In this document: positions 46,381 through 58,027 of the stretch, piece by piece | Layout of the letters: each line of letters starts with the position of its first letter | Position numbering within the stretch: position 1 is the stretch's first letter | Assembly: GCA_963921425.1 (NCBI GenBank) | Contig: OY992833.1 | Coordinates: 19,323,738 to 19,387,737 of the forward strand | Source: Dryas octopetala | Taxonomy: Eukaryota > Streptophyta > Magnoliopsida > Rosales > Rosaceae | DNA: 64,000 bases | Reading direction: 5' to 3' | The notes under the pieces: model-generated | Database searches by the model: none | Seen by the model: the letters and a program-made list of their open reading frames with translations, nothing else | Told to the model about the DNA's origin: nothing | Program-made: the position numbers and the translations under genes

Positions 46381-46738
46381 GTCTTTGAGTTATTATTATT
46401 ATTTTTTTGCTTATTTATACATATGCAACTTAATTTCTATCTAGCTTCATACATGCACCTGCCATTTAATTTTATCAAATAAAATACTGCATCAAAATAA
46501 ATGTACGAGAAATACACACTTCATTAAAATTATGGTAATCAATTCCAAATACAAACACCGTCTTTGAGTTATTATTTTTTTTTTTGCTTATTTATACATA
46601 TGCAACTTAATTTCTATCTAGCTTCATACACCTGCCATTTAATTTTATCAAATAAAATACTGCATCAAAATAAATGTCAGAGAAATACACACTTCATTAA
46701 AATTATGGTAATCAATTCCAAATACAAAGTAACATTTT
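46381..46738. repeat. 179-bp tandem duplication
   Basis: Two adjacent units (46381-46559 and 46560-46738) starting GTCTTTGAGTTATTATT share nearly all bases, differing in the length of a T run, an ATGC insertion and a few changes. Non-coding. Confidence 0.88.
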
Positions 46739-46885
46739 TAAGAGTTAGAAATTAAAGAGTAAATAACAAAATGCAAGCCAAAACAATATATATTTCATAA
46801 GTACCAAGAGTTCCTAACTATATATGCTGCCTTGATTGAAATAAAAAAAGGTGCAATAAACTAGCCTCCCATACAGCCATATATT

Positions 46886-47743
46886 CACTACCACAAAAGC
46901 ACTTATTTCTGGCGAAATTAAATCGTCAGGAAAAAAAAATTTCTGGCGGAAAAATAGTTAAATACGCCAAGATTATAAAGCAGTGGCGGATAGAGTTTCC
47001 GCCACCATTAATACGGCAGGCAAAACACTTTTTCTGGCGGACAGCTGTCTAAATCCGTCAGGAATACCATTTCACGCTGACAAGGCATTAAACTTTTCCT
47101 GGCGGATATATCTGCCGGCATTAACTAAGTGCTGACAGATATAACCGCCGGCATTAAATAAGCCCTGGCGGATATAACTGCCGGCATTTACTAATTTCTG
47201 GGGGATATAACTGCCGGCATTGATAGTATATCAGCCAGGAAAATAAATAAAATATATAAAAAAATACTTTCCTGGCGGATATAACCGCCGGCATTGATCG
47301 TGTATCCGCCAGGAAAAGTAATAAAATATATTAAAAATCCTTTTCTGGCGGATACAACCGCCAGAATTATTGAATATATATAACAAAAAATAAATGAAAT
47401 TATATTTGAAATAATTAATATAAAATAAACTAATTAATATAAAACATTTCCAATAATAATTATACACTAATAAACAAAAAATCTTTCAATTAACAATACA
47501 TGTCAAATAATATTGTTCTATCAATAGAGATAAAATAAAGTAGGCAAACAAAAATAATCTACTCAAGTCCAGCAGCAGAACCCGAATTCGAAGCTGAATG
47601 TGACCATGATCCTCCCTGCGGACCAAAATGTCTCATAAATTCTTCATCACCTAAATTACCAGAAAGCAATCTAGAAAATCCAACACCTGTAGAGTGATGT
47701 GACCCACCAGAAGATGGCTGATAAGGTACCTCTGGCCGATAAA
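46886..47743. mobile_element. Second truncated CACTA element with GGCGGATATA repeats
   Basis: Begins CACTACCACAAAAGC and is followed by many copies of a repeat of the type TTTCTGGCGGATATAACCG, then CCGGCATT in both orientations (46920-47360), the subterminal-repeat pattern of CACTA elements. A coding remnant on the minus strand ends at 47559. The right part is missing. The element is cut off at about 47743 by the next transposon. Confidence 0.7.
47559..47741 (-). pseudogene. C-terminal exon of a CACTA-encoded protein (relic)
   Basis: The minus-strand frame reads RPEVPYQPSSGGSHHSTGVG, then FSRLLSGNLGDEEFMRHFGP and ends with a stop at 47559-47561. It sits just inside the subterminal repeats of the CACTA element, where the end of an element gene is expected. 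The upstream part is lost at 47743. It may be a TNP1-like accessory protein, but the family is not certain. Confidence 0.4.
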
Positions 47744-48378
47744 GAAAAAAAAGAAAAAAAAAAAAGGTTTAGGTTGATTGGGGTTTTGAGTCTTTGGACA
47801 ATTGGAAAGAAAAAAAAAAGTTTGGGGTTTCGTTTGGCTCTTTTAGGGTTTCGTTTAGTTATTTTTAAACCTTAATCATAATACATTTATATATATAAAA
47901 TAATAAAAAATACTCTGAAAGCCTATATCCTAATATTTTATATTATATATATATCTTAAAGAATATAGAGTATATAGAGTTTAGTGTATAGATTATAGAA
48001 TATAAAGATATTATGGTATATAGAATATATAGGATTTAGTATTAGAGTTTAGTGTATAGATTATAGAGTATAAAGAATATACTAATTTTATTTATTCATT
48101 ATACTAATTTTATTTAACAGTATTTGCCTCCAGCACGCATTGTGTTCATTTTATATCACATGAAACCTATTATATAATTTGGTTTCTTCAATATTTTTTT
48201 ATCAATATTGTAGATAATATGTTAAATAAACATATGGTAAAGTTTCATTCAAAATTTCTGTATTTTGATAGCAATTTTCGCCTTTTTCATCTAATTTTTA
48301 TCGAAATTTAAAAATCTTCGAAATTTTCGTCGAAATTTCCATCGAAATTTCCCCGAACCCCAAAATTTTATTTCTTGA
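47743..48378. mobile_element. Truncated second copy of the AAATTTCG transposon
   Basis: From about 47743 this matches the right half of the element at 19249-20625: the A/G tract, GTCTTTGGACAATTGGAAAG, TAGATAATATGTTAAATAAACA, and the GAAATTTCG-rich right end closing near TTATTTCTTG. The left end is missing. It shows that the family has more than one copy nearby. Confidence 0.7.
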
Positions 48379-48482
48379 TTGGACTACAAAATTTCAATGT
48401 GTGTACTTTGCTGCGAACCAATGGCTTTCTACATTTTCCCAAAACAACATTCATTCATTTCTTTCTTCCCCGTCAACCACGC

Positions 48483-48599
48483 GGACTGAAACGACGCCAA
48501 AAATCCAGATCCGGAGGATCATCTTCTGAGCTCTATCTACGACCACCTCACTTCTAACAAATGGCTGAGAGTTAGCAAGCAGCCTTGGCCACGAGTGCA
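48483..48599 (+). pseudogene. Gene fragment B ([19 protein letters not shown])
   Basis: Nearly identical to 23048-23160. The frame reads [19 protein letters not shown], then LRVSKQPWPRV, and stops matching at a junction with the ankyrin promoter block (AGAAGTCTTGCTAC). Copy B keeps Pro where copy A has Ala. The parent gene is not in this window and I do not recognise it. Confidence 0.45.
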
Positions 48600-48826
48600 G
48601 AAGTCTTGCTACAGAAGTCTTGGTCTACAGATCGAAGTCTTGCTACAAAAGTCTTGGTTAGTTGCCGTTTTTGAAAAGTTAATCTGTTGTTACAATGATT
48701 GATCGCTACCTATAAGTAGACACAGTTCACACATGCCTCTATTCAGTGCATTGCTGTACTTAATTAATTAATTTCTCAACAACCTTAAATAAGTTGAGAG
48801 AGAGATCAGTTCAAAGCTTGCCAAAT
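48600..48826 (+). promoter_or_regulatory. Promoter and leader of ankyrin gene B
   Basis: One copy of the block that is triplicated upstream of gene A. TATAAGTAGA lies at 48711-48720, about 107 bp before the ATG, followed by TTCAGTGCATTGCTGTACTT. The block is joined to gene fragment B at 48599. Confidence 0.6.
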
Positions 48827-51800
48827 ATGAATCCTTGTCTGTATGAGGCAGCAGAAATGGGTGATGTTGGTTTCTTGAGAAGAAAAATAAGTGGAGATGT
48901 ATCAATTGATCATCTTCTCCATCAAAAAACACCTAAAGGAAACAACATTCTTCATGTTGCCGCTGAATACAAGCAGACAGATTTCTTCAAAGAGGTCCAA
49001 TTACTTGATATGAATCAATTCAAGCTATTTTGGGCCACCAACAAGAAGGGAGAAAGTCCGCTCCATATTGCTGCCAGAGTAGGCTCAGATGAAGTAGTAG
49101 GGTTTCTCATTGAACACGCCAAGACGAAGACAACGTGGCGGCATGGTAAAGGAGTAGATCATGATGATGATGGGGAAAGCGGGCGAGCAAAGTTACCTTA
49201 TGATGGAGCAGTTAAGAAAAAGCTACTCCGAATGACTAATTTGAAAATGGATACAGCACTGCACGTGGCTGCCCGTTACGGTCATGGTGGAGTGGTGACT
49301 CTGTTAATGGCAGCCGATCCTAAATTGTGTTGTTTTACTAATAGTGCAAACGAGTCGCCCTTGTTCATTGCTACTCGCCAAGGCTTTCGGCTCATGGCTC
49401 TTTCTATTTTGAAAAAGTGTCCAATATCCCCTTCTTATAAGGGCTTCAACGGTGTCACAGCTTTGCATGTAGCGGTAACTCAACTGCATGAAGAGGTCAA
49501 AGGTAAAGTACACTGTCATGGCAGCATGCAATTATAACTTTCAGGTCATGCATCTTCATTATAAAAAAACGATAATACCCAATTCTTTTCTAACTTTTTT
49601 TTTTTTTTCACTCTCACTTGAAGTGGGGCTGTGCATGTAAAACATATTGATAGAATTAGAGCATCTAACCCAAAATTAATTGGCTATGGGTGGAGAGACC
49701 CAAAACTTATAAGCACATATGCTAAGTTCTAGTTTTTCGATGTCTGTCATGGCAGCATGCAATTATAACTTTCAGGTCATGCATCTTCATTATAGAAAAA
49801 CGATAATACCCAATTCTTTTCTAACTTTTTTTTTTTTCACTCTCACTTGAAGTGGGGCCGTGCATGTAAAACATATTGATAGAATTAGAGCATCTAACCC
49901 AAAATTAATTGGCTATGGGTGTAGAGACCCAAAACTTATAAGCACATATGCTAAGCTCTAGTTTTTCGATGTGGGACATTGCTCCACATTACTCTCAACA
50001 CGCCCCCGCACGTGTGGCGATATTTTGATCCTTACACGTGAACAAATTGTATTGGGTGACGTGGAAGCATGTGTGGCCGTTGGGCCTTACACGCGGATAA
50101 CCAAGCTCTGATACCATGATAGAATTAGAGCATCCAACCCAAAACCAATTAGCTATGGGTAGAGAGGCCCAAGACTTATAAGCACATATGCTAAGCTCTA
50201 GTTTTCTGATATGGGACATTACTCCACATTACTCTCAACACATATCTCATGTAAGATATGTAAGATATATATATATAGGTGAAAAAATTATATTGACTAA
50301 TTTTAAACCCCTAACCACTCAAAAAATTTGTCTAAACCCCCATCCATATAGAAATTCTCTCAAAACCCCTTAATATTTACAATTCCTTTTATACCCTCAT
50401 ATACATAATAAATGGTCATTTATAAATAAGTCAATAAATATATATAACATCTTTCGACAGTACTACCCCCTCAATTCTAATTTGTCGATATCAACGCATG
50501 TTGTAGACTATATAGAAAAACGCATTATATATAACCCAATTCTTTTCACTCTCACTTGAAGTGGGGCCCATGCATGTAAAACATATCGATCTCATGTAAG
50601 ATATATAGGTGACTTTATCCCAATTCTTTTCTAATTTTTCGATATCAACGTACGCATATATGCATCTTGTAGACTTGATCCAGACTATGGTCTCGAAAAA
50701 TCCAAAATTGGTGGAAGAAGTTGACGCACTTGGGTGGACTCCCTTACACCACGCAGCACTGAGCGGGAACCATGAAGCAATTGGAGTGTTGATGGAACGT
50801 GAATTACGTGATAGTTGTGCTCCTTACATGAAAGACAATTATGGAATGTCAGCTCTTCATGTCGCGGCCTATGCAGGTCACACCAAAGTCATGGAAGAGC
50901 TAATTCAGCGTCGGCCTGATATTTGTGATTTGCTCAACGACAAAGGCCAAACGGCTCTGCATGCTGCAGTTTCTGGTGGACAAATAAACGTTATCTTGTA
51001 TATATTGAATACGCCTAAGTTTGCATGGCTAATAAATGAAGCAGATGACGATGAAAACACTCCTTTGCATCTGGCTGCCATTTATCAACATCGTGAAATT
51101 ATGAAAATGTTGATGCAAGATCCTAGGGTGGACAAGATTACTACCAATAAGGAACTCTCAAAGGCCACTAACATTGGAGAACAGGTACACAATTAATTTT
51201 GAGTGCCTTAAGAGCTAGGCACACAATATTTTACCTAGCTTTAAAGCTTTTTTAATTATTTTGAATCTTTGGCAATTATACACATAAAATATATGTGAAG
51301 AACGATCCATATATTATTTAATATACATTACCTCTCAGCTTCTCCCTAATTAATTAGGTCAAGGTTTAAAAGCATCAATTGATTTTTCATATGTTGACTA
51401 AAGAGTTCGTTTTGTCTATAATATTTTAGGAAATGAATATTGGTAGTAGTACGGGTTTGGAGCAGCTGGGGTGCTCCGTTGGTCTGCCATTTTTCCAAGA
51501 ACAAATCAAACGTGATTTCTGGAAATTGAGATCTCCGGATGAAAACAAAAGTGGAAAGCAAAAAAGACGTGAATCCAGACTACTCATAGCGACGATTATC
51601 GCCACCGTCACATTTGCAGCAGCTTTCACCGTTCCTGGAGGAACAGAAAAGGGAATTCCGATTTTATACGGACTTCATCATTATAAAGTGTATTTGTATT
51701 CTAACGAACTTGCCTTCGCTGCCGTAGCTTTTGTGATTTACAATGAAATAGTAGCGAAGCCATTCTTATCGCCTCGTACAGTTGAGCTTCTCATTCGGGT

Positions 51801-52026
51801 TTCCATTGGAGGAATGGCACTAGCATTTACTGCCGGCATTAATGCAGTGAGGAGAGCAAAACAAAAGAACGAGCGAAAGGATAATGACCATGGTTGGTTG
51901 TTACAACCGACCTTTTACTTGTATCTGATATTAATATTTCTCACTCTCGCCTTGCCTAGAGCGTGCCTTCTGGCAAGTGCACCCCTCAAGCGTCTCAGGT
52001 TTCGAATCCTTAATAAGTCTCTCTAA
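48827..52026 (+). CDS. Ankyrin-PGG membrane protein B (ACD6/ITN1-like), three exons
   Basis: Tandem paralogue of gene A. Exons 48827-49502, 50673-51184 and 51430-52026 in phase, giving 594 residues. The ankyrin part and PGG domain are almost the same as in A (SRLLIATIIATVTFAAAF, TVPGG). Differences: the hydrophilic loop before the last hydrophobic segments is shorter (ERKDNDHGWLL versus a longer loop in A), and the C-terminus is 16 residues shorter because a CAA codon of A is TAA here. Intron 1 is 1,170 bp compared with 237 bp in A because of insertions, including a TRIM at 49877-50240. The gene appears expressible, since all splice sites and frames are intact. Role as for A. Confidence 0.9.
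49513..49976. repeat. 232-bp tandem duplication in intron 1 of gene B
   Basis: The sequence starting TGTCATGGCAGCATGCAATT (at 49513 and again at 49745) runs through CACTTGAAGTGGGGC and TTGATAGAATTAGAGC to CTAGTTTTTCGATGT in both copies. The first copy contains a piece of the TRIM LTR, so the duplication happened after the TRIM inserted. Confidence 0.88.
49877..50240 (-). mobile_element. TRIM (miniature LTR retrotransposon), 364 bp
   Basis: Two 124-bp terminal repeats (49877-50000 and 50117-50240) start TGATAGAATTAGAGC and end CTCTCAACA. On the minus strand, next to the right repeat, lies ATGGTATCAGAGC, the Met-tRNA primer-binding site. A G-rich tract (TGCGGGGGCG, minus) before the left repeat is the polypurine tract. 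A perfect 5-bp target duplication CATAT flanks it (49872-49876, 50241-50245). The 116-bp interior is non-coding. Confidence 0.92.
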
Positions 52027-52740
52027 ATTAGACTCAAGCTAGTAATGTATATGAAAAATTGAGAGCATTTCGAGCTTTAAAAATCTCAAAGTCATCCTGC
52101 ACTATGTATAAATATGTAGTACAATAAGATGTAAGAAAATGTACGTAGTACACATTTTCAAATAAGATATACGCCTTTTAGTTAATTTGTAGTTTGCGAA
52201 ATTGATGTACTCTTTTTATGACGTTCATAATTCAGTATAATAAGATGTTCAATTTGATTCTTCAGAAATTCATATTTTAGTATATGTGATAGTACATGCA
52301 CTTAGCATTACTTATCCTAAGATTAATAACTCTTCAAACCAGCACCGTATTGCATGCTACAAATAACTTCATAAATGTATGTACATACATTGTATATAGC
52401 GACAAGGGAACAACTTGCAAATAAGATTAATTAATTAGTGACATACTCAATTAAGGCTAATCACTGAGTCCCATATTCTTCGCCTAGTTGCCTTGTACGA
52501 ATTGTTTGGAGCTTTGCATAAGAGGTTCAATAATCTAATCCTCCTAGCTTCCTATGTTCTCAAGTGATGACACACTATCTTTTCAATACTTACTTTCAAA
52601 CTCTAAACCCAAGAAAGATCCGCAGAAGATCTTATTTAGAATGAACAAGTGACATCCCTAAGCCTGATCAGCCGAATATCTTGAATCTTTTCATACACAG
52701 AGTGATATAGATCCTATATATAGATACATAGCAACGACTA
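52027..52740. repeat. Duplicated 3' flank of ankyrin gene B
   Basis: Closely matches 45450-46136. Small indels and base changes separate the two. The match ends near GATACATAGCAACGACTA, close to where the CACTA terminus begins in the A copy. Confidence 0.85.
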
Positions 52741-53806
52741 TAAATGACCTGGTCACCAACATATTTCATTGACTAATTAATGTTAGATTGAATTTTGATT
52801 AAGCGTATAAATTTGGATTTCCCTTAATTGAGTGCCAAGTTTGAGATTCCAATTTGGAACAACCTGAACATTTTAATTATTGATAAAGAGAACGAATTTA
52901 AAAGATATGTACTGAACTAATTAAGTGACTCTTCTGTGTATGAATGTATTGTACAACCCAACTCCAATTCAATTCAGATTTGGGTTGGGCGAGTCCAAAT
53001 TGGTTCGGGTCCAATATTTGATAGGCTTAGGCTTTGGTACGTGGTACAATACTTAAGCTAGCTTTGACTTACTTGTTACTTCTAGACCTTTCAATGACCA
53101 AGTTATCATTTGTGAAAATATTCTCTCACCAAATTAATAGTTTGACATGTTAAATTATTGGGATTGTTAATATGAACCATCAAAATGGAGATATATATCA
53201 ACTGTAAATTAAGATAATCGATTGCTATTCGATCCATGCAAGATAAAAAAGAAAGAAGTTAACTAGCATATATTATTATTTCATAAAAAAGTGTAAAAAA
53301 ATTTGGATCTTTTTTTTGGGGGTTTTGGAGTGAGCATTGGGTTTCGAGCCTCGGACCGGATTGATTGAAAAATTGTGAAGGGTCTAAAATTGTTTCAATT
53401 TTTATGGATTTAGACCTTATTAGATTTAAGCCGGATTTAAATCAAAATATCCTTTGAATCGACATGAATTTTGAGTTTTTATGTCATTTTTACACCCCTG
53501 GTTAAGGGTCACGAATTGAATGGTCCCAACTCACTGATATATTTAATTTTAACAAATTAATGCATGTGGGAGTATTTCCATTAATTTTCAATCTATTTCA
53601 CTAGCTAACTGGAAATTAATGACAAACAAAAGGACCAAACCCATAACTACTTTCGATCGATGGAGATGATATGCACCGTACTAAGCAGACATCAATCACG
53701 TTTCTATACTTTTTGATGATCATGAGATGCATACTCCATCAGACGATCATGGGTTGATCGAGCTGTTTCGATCCTTGATCATCAGAAGTTGGATAATTGA
53801 AAGCAA
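52741..53806. other. AT-rich intergenic stretch
   Basis: No gene is visible. 52970-53510 contains degenerate repetitive-style sequence (GGGTTGGGCGAGTCC, GGATTTAAATC) without definable ends. Confidence 0.45.
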
Positions 53807-54169
53807 TCATGAGGGCAGCCCCCAACACCATCCTGGCAGCAACATCTCGCAGAAGGCCATTAGCAACCACCTGATCTTCTCCCTTCCCTGCTGGTGCAGT
53901 ATGGGCAGGAAGAGGGCCTCCTGCTCAGCCGTGACTGCAGAATGGTCTGATGAAAATGCAGCACCACATTGCAGCAACCCGCAAATGCATGCAGTCAACC
54001 ACATTCCTATTATTCCCAAAAACATATAATTAGGTCCCCCATATATCTGCTGCTTTGGGGTTTCAGCTGATTCTTCACCAACACCACCAACAACCTTTTT
54101 GGCCAGCTTATACCCCAACACTATGCTGCCCAACTCAACACCCATTCTCACTATCTCCCACCACCCCAT
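53807..54169 (-). CDS. Small hypothetical membrane protein, 120 residues
   Basis: An uninterrupted minus-strand frame from an ATG at 54169 to TGA at 53807. The sequence begins MGWWEIVRMGVELGSIVLGY, has a hydrophobic stretch at about residues 46-68 (NYMFLGIIGMWLTACICGLL) and ends in a second hydrophobic part (WLLMAFCEMLLPGWCWGL). The composition is ordered and better than in surrounding sequence. No introns are needed, and a possible TATA-rich region lies upstream at 54250-54285. I do not recognise the family. A shadow frame on the other strand (53727-54029) is weaker. Confidence 0.45.
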   Translation of the reverse strand: MGWWEIVRMGVELGSIVLGYKLAKKVVGGVGEESAETPKQQIYGGPNYMFLGIIGMWLTACICGLLQCGAAFSSDHSAVTAEQEALFLPILHQQGREKIRWLLMAFCEMLLPGWCWGLPS

Positions 54170-54456
54170 GCTTTTCTCTGTAAAGTTTTGATATAAAACA
54201 AAAATGTTCCTCGATCACATTGATTGAATGAACAAATGGTACATTTAGAAATATATATGTATATAATACTATATTTATATAACCCTTTACCCTTGTACTT
54301 TAACTACTCTAACAATACAGTACGTAATAACTGATCCATATAAAACAGAGTAACAAATCCTAACTGATATTAGTAATCGTATGCTAGAGTTAGATTGATC
54401 TGTATGCTTGTCCACAGTAGAAAGGGTAGACTTGTCTTTATCTTCAACATTCTCTC

Positions 54457-54499
<43 letters not shown>

Positions 54500-55285
54500 C
54501 TATATTGTTATGGGTTTGTTCAGATATTTTGTTTTATTTTTTAGTTTGTTAAAGTCTTAAAATTATAAGGGTATGGAGTTGGAAAAAACATATTAGGAGC
54601 AACACAGCATAAAATGTGGGTCGATTTAGAATTACTCATTGAGATTGCATGTAGGAATAACATTAATTACTCCATTTTAAGCCAAATGACATTTTGGTTC
54701 CAAAATTTTTACTTTGGTTTTGTTATTTTAATTTTGGCAACTTTAATACTGTACTTTTAAAACGAAAGCAATTAAATTCAAACTTTTAACTTCATTTAAG
54801 TTGTCGACAAAAAATTCAATGTAAAAGTACATACTTTATACATGAGTGACATTTTGAACATCTTAATCGCATATTTAAATGCTTATATGCGATTAAACAC
54901 ATTTAATGTGGCGCTAAAAACCCAAATTTTTCAAAGTGATTGTGTTCAATTGAATTGTATTTTACCGTGCAAATCTTTTAAAGCTCTTTTAAATTCGTTA
55001 TTTGATACATCATAATGAAGTATAGTCCAATTCAATCTAATCCAACGTAAGACGTACATATGAAACGGGCCATAAAACTTCTGTAGATTCGAATGATGCT
55101 CCGACAAGTTACAAGCCCATAATAGTCCCCAAGTATAGCCCATAACACTACAACTTGCAGTGGCCCAACCCAAAAGTTGTTTAAAAATAAAGATAAATAC
55201 CCCCCATACCCTTATCCCCTTCCATAAACCCTCATTTTTCATTCGTCTCACACTTTCACTCTCACTCTCTCCCTTTCCCCCAAAA
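54170..55285. other. Intergenic: CT microsatellite and upstream of MORF2
   Basis: Includes a (CT)n microsatellite (54461-54494), AT-rich sequence, and then the CT-rich leader immediately upstream of the MORF2 ATG (55215-55285), typical of plastid-protein genes. No clear TATA. Confidence 0.5.
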
Positions 55286-58027
55286 ATGGTCCAAACCCTA
55301 GTCCGAGCCATTGCCATGGCCGCCGCCACCACCACCACCGCCACCTCTCGCCACCCCGCACTCTCTTTCTTCATACCCAAACGCCTCCTCTCCTCATCCA
55401 AAATAACCCAACCTCCCTCCCTACCATCTCTCATCCTCGGCCGTCGATCTGCTGCCCCGCTCTCCCACGCCGTCCGGTCCTTCCCTGCCTCCACCACCCG
55501 GTTCACTCCGATCCGGTGCCGGGTGAACCGCTCTGGCGGGTCGTACTCGCCCCTCAACTCGGGTTCGAACTTCAGTGACCGCCCACCGACCGAAATGGCC
55601 CCGCTTTTCCCGGGTTGCGACTACGAGCACTGGCTCATCGTCATGGACAAGCCAGGTGGCGAGGGCGCGACCAAGCAGCAGATGATCGATTGCTATGTTC
55701 AGACCCTCGCTAAAGTCCTTGGGAGGTAACGGGTTTCTTGGGTTTTGTGTTTGATTGCTGAGAAATTGGAGGAAAATTAATTGCATAAAATGAAGCTTTT
55801 TAATGTGTTGGTTATGTTTTGATTGTAGTTAATTTTAGTTTGTATTTGATTTATGAAAGTTTTTATTGATTCGTAGCTGTTATTACTGTTATGAGATCTG
55901 TGATATGTAGGTCTGCGTAAGAAGTACAATGTGTTTGTTATTGAATGGGCCATTATATATTTTTATTTTGTTTTTTTGTTTGAGTTAAAGTTTTGGGTTT
56001 TTGTTGTGCGTGAACTGTTTGTAATGGTTTGTCAGCGAGGAAGACGCAAAGAAGAAGATCTACAATGTGTCATGCGAGAGGTATTTTGGGTTTGGCTGTG
56101 AGATTGACGAGGAGACCTCAAATAAGCTTGAAGGTTTGGGTTAATTAAATTGCAACAATGTTTTAGTTTCCAGTATGAGTGGGATTGTACACACTCTACA
56201 TACGGTGTGTCTCTTTGTGTCATTGATTTTTTTTTTCTTTTCTTTTTTGTTATCAGGCCTGCCCGGTGTTCTTTTTGTGCTTCCAGATTCATATGTTGAT
56301 CCTGAAAATAAAGACTATGGCGGTAAGTTTTTGAGGATTAAAAGGTTAAGCACTTGTGCATGTTTAGAGCTGTGTGCTGTCATTTAAAACCTATTGCACC
56401 CAAATTAGATTGAAGAAGTGGTTTGTTGTAATGTTGTGTCATCAAGTTTTGAGAATGCTTACACCAGAGTGTGAAGAGTGCTATTTGTTATGGTTCACTC
56501 AAATTAATTTTTATAAATTTGTGGTCCATCTTGGAGAAGTTAAATAGGCCTTACGGGCATTATTTAACTTTGAATGCTAATGGACTTACATCAAATGTCT
56601 CTCTTGACTGTTCTGTGCTTCTATGCTACATGGAGATGCAGATCAGTGGAGATGAAACATATTTTGGAAAATGTTGAATGTGGTTTATTTGTGCATGCAC
56701 ATTTATGTTTCTTTGTGTCTATACATTTGTTTGTTTTTGTATTATGCTTTCTATGGATGTGGAGCTCCACCTTTCCGAAATTAATTTATATTCTTCTGAT
56801 TTAACTTGAAGATGTGTTGTAAATGAAGTTGCAGCCTCTGATATATTGATTATTGACTGATTTTAGTCTTCTGGAAATTGAAGATTGAATCTATTTTCCG
56901 GAAAAGTACAGTACAACTTTGTTGTTAGGAAGACATCCTTGCTGACATTTGTGCTATTGTAAAATTATTTTTCTCTTCTTGCAAATCCCAGTCCATCTTG
57001 GCAAAGCTAGTAGCCTTCAGTGGGCGATGTCTAGCTTTGAATGCTAATGGACTTATAATTAGTCTCTTCAACCTGTTCTGTTGCTTCTTGTATGTCGTGG
57101 AGTTGCAGAATCATTGGAGTTGATACATTTCTTGAAAATGTGCCATTTTGATGGTGTCATCACCTTAGGTGGTGCTTGGTAGTAACTTTTGTTTATGTTT
57201 TATCACTTGTTAGGAAGACATCTTTGCCAACAGTATGTACTATAAAAAAATATTATTCTCTTGCAAAACCCAGTCCATCTTGGCAAAGCTAAGAGCCTTT
57301 GGTGTGCAATGTCTAGCTTTGAATGCTAATGGACTCATAATAATTCTCTCCATCCTGTTCTGTTGCTTCTTGTATGTTGTGGAGTTGCAGAATCATTGGA
57401 GTTGATACATTTGGTGACAATTTTGTCACTTTGATAGTATTATTCCATCTCAGGTGGTGCTTAGTAGCAAATTATCTTGTAATTGTTCTCTTTTAACAGT
57501 CCTGTTGCTTGATTGTCTACTGATTTTGAATGTTTTTTATATTATCTCACATTTTTGTCATTTGTTGTCCTTGAACATATTGATCTCAAAAATGATGCCT
57601 ACATGTGTACTAGTCTTGGTTTGGTTGATAACAGAACTTTTTTTTTAGAGTTAAGTGGTGTACATATACGTTCTTATTATGTTAATTTCTGTAGCTGTAT
57701 AATGTCTTATTTTGCCATGCTTTAAATGGACATTCTTCATTTTATACTCTTTTTCTGCTAAATGGTTTGCTTCCATTGCTTATTGACCCTTATTTTAGAA
57801 GAAGGCCCGCTTAAGATTTTTTAATTGTCTCTCAGTTAACTTCCAATTTTTGTTACTCAATGCTGTTTAATTTCTTTAATGCAGCTGAGTTGTTTGTGAA
57901 TGGAGAAATTGTTCAAAGGTCACCTGAAAGGCAGAGGAGGGTGGAGCCACAGCCCACAAGAGCTCAGGACAGACCAAGATACAACGACAGAACCCGATAT
58001 GTGCGCCGAAGGGAAAACGTGCGGTGA
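55286..58027 (+). CDS. MORF2: Multiple organellar RNA editing factor 2 (MORF2/DAL), four exons
   Basis: A MORF/RIP-family protein that partners with PPR proteins in C-to-U RNA editing of chloroplast transcripts. Exons 55286-55725, 56036-56133, 56257-56322 and 57885-58027 are in phase and give 248 residues. The N-terminus (to about residue 85) is rich in Ala, Ser, Arg and Thr and fits a plastid transit peptide. The MORF box follows: [60 protein letters not shown] and [20 protein letters not shown]. The C-terminal tail is Arg-rich ([16 protein letters not shown]). The order and motifs match MORF2 rather than mitochondrial MORFs. The start is the ATG at 55286, after a CT-rich leader. Large intron 3 contains tandem repeats. 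Confidence 0.95.
56900..57480. repeat. Tandem repeats in MORF2 intron 3
   Basis: A unit of about 285 bp (CCCAGTCCATCTTGGCAAAG at 56987 and 57269, GTTAGGAAGACATC at 56924 and 57212) occurs twice in tandem. A more divergent relative (GTCCATCTTGGAGAAG, TTTGAATGCTAATGGACTTA) starts at about 56524. The intron has grown by local duplication. Confidence 0.85.

Noticed and set aside
55160..55285. Upstream extension of the MORF2 frame
   Set aside because: It begins at a non-ATG codon in the leader. The ATG at 55286 opens a good transit peptide.
55421..55786. Antisense frame over MORF2 exon 1
   Set aside because: Opposite-strand shadow of a GC-rich coding exon. MORF2 frame, domains and exons are conclusive.
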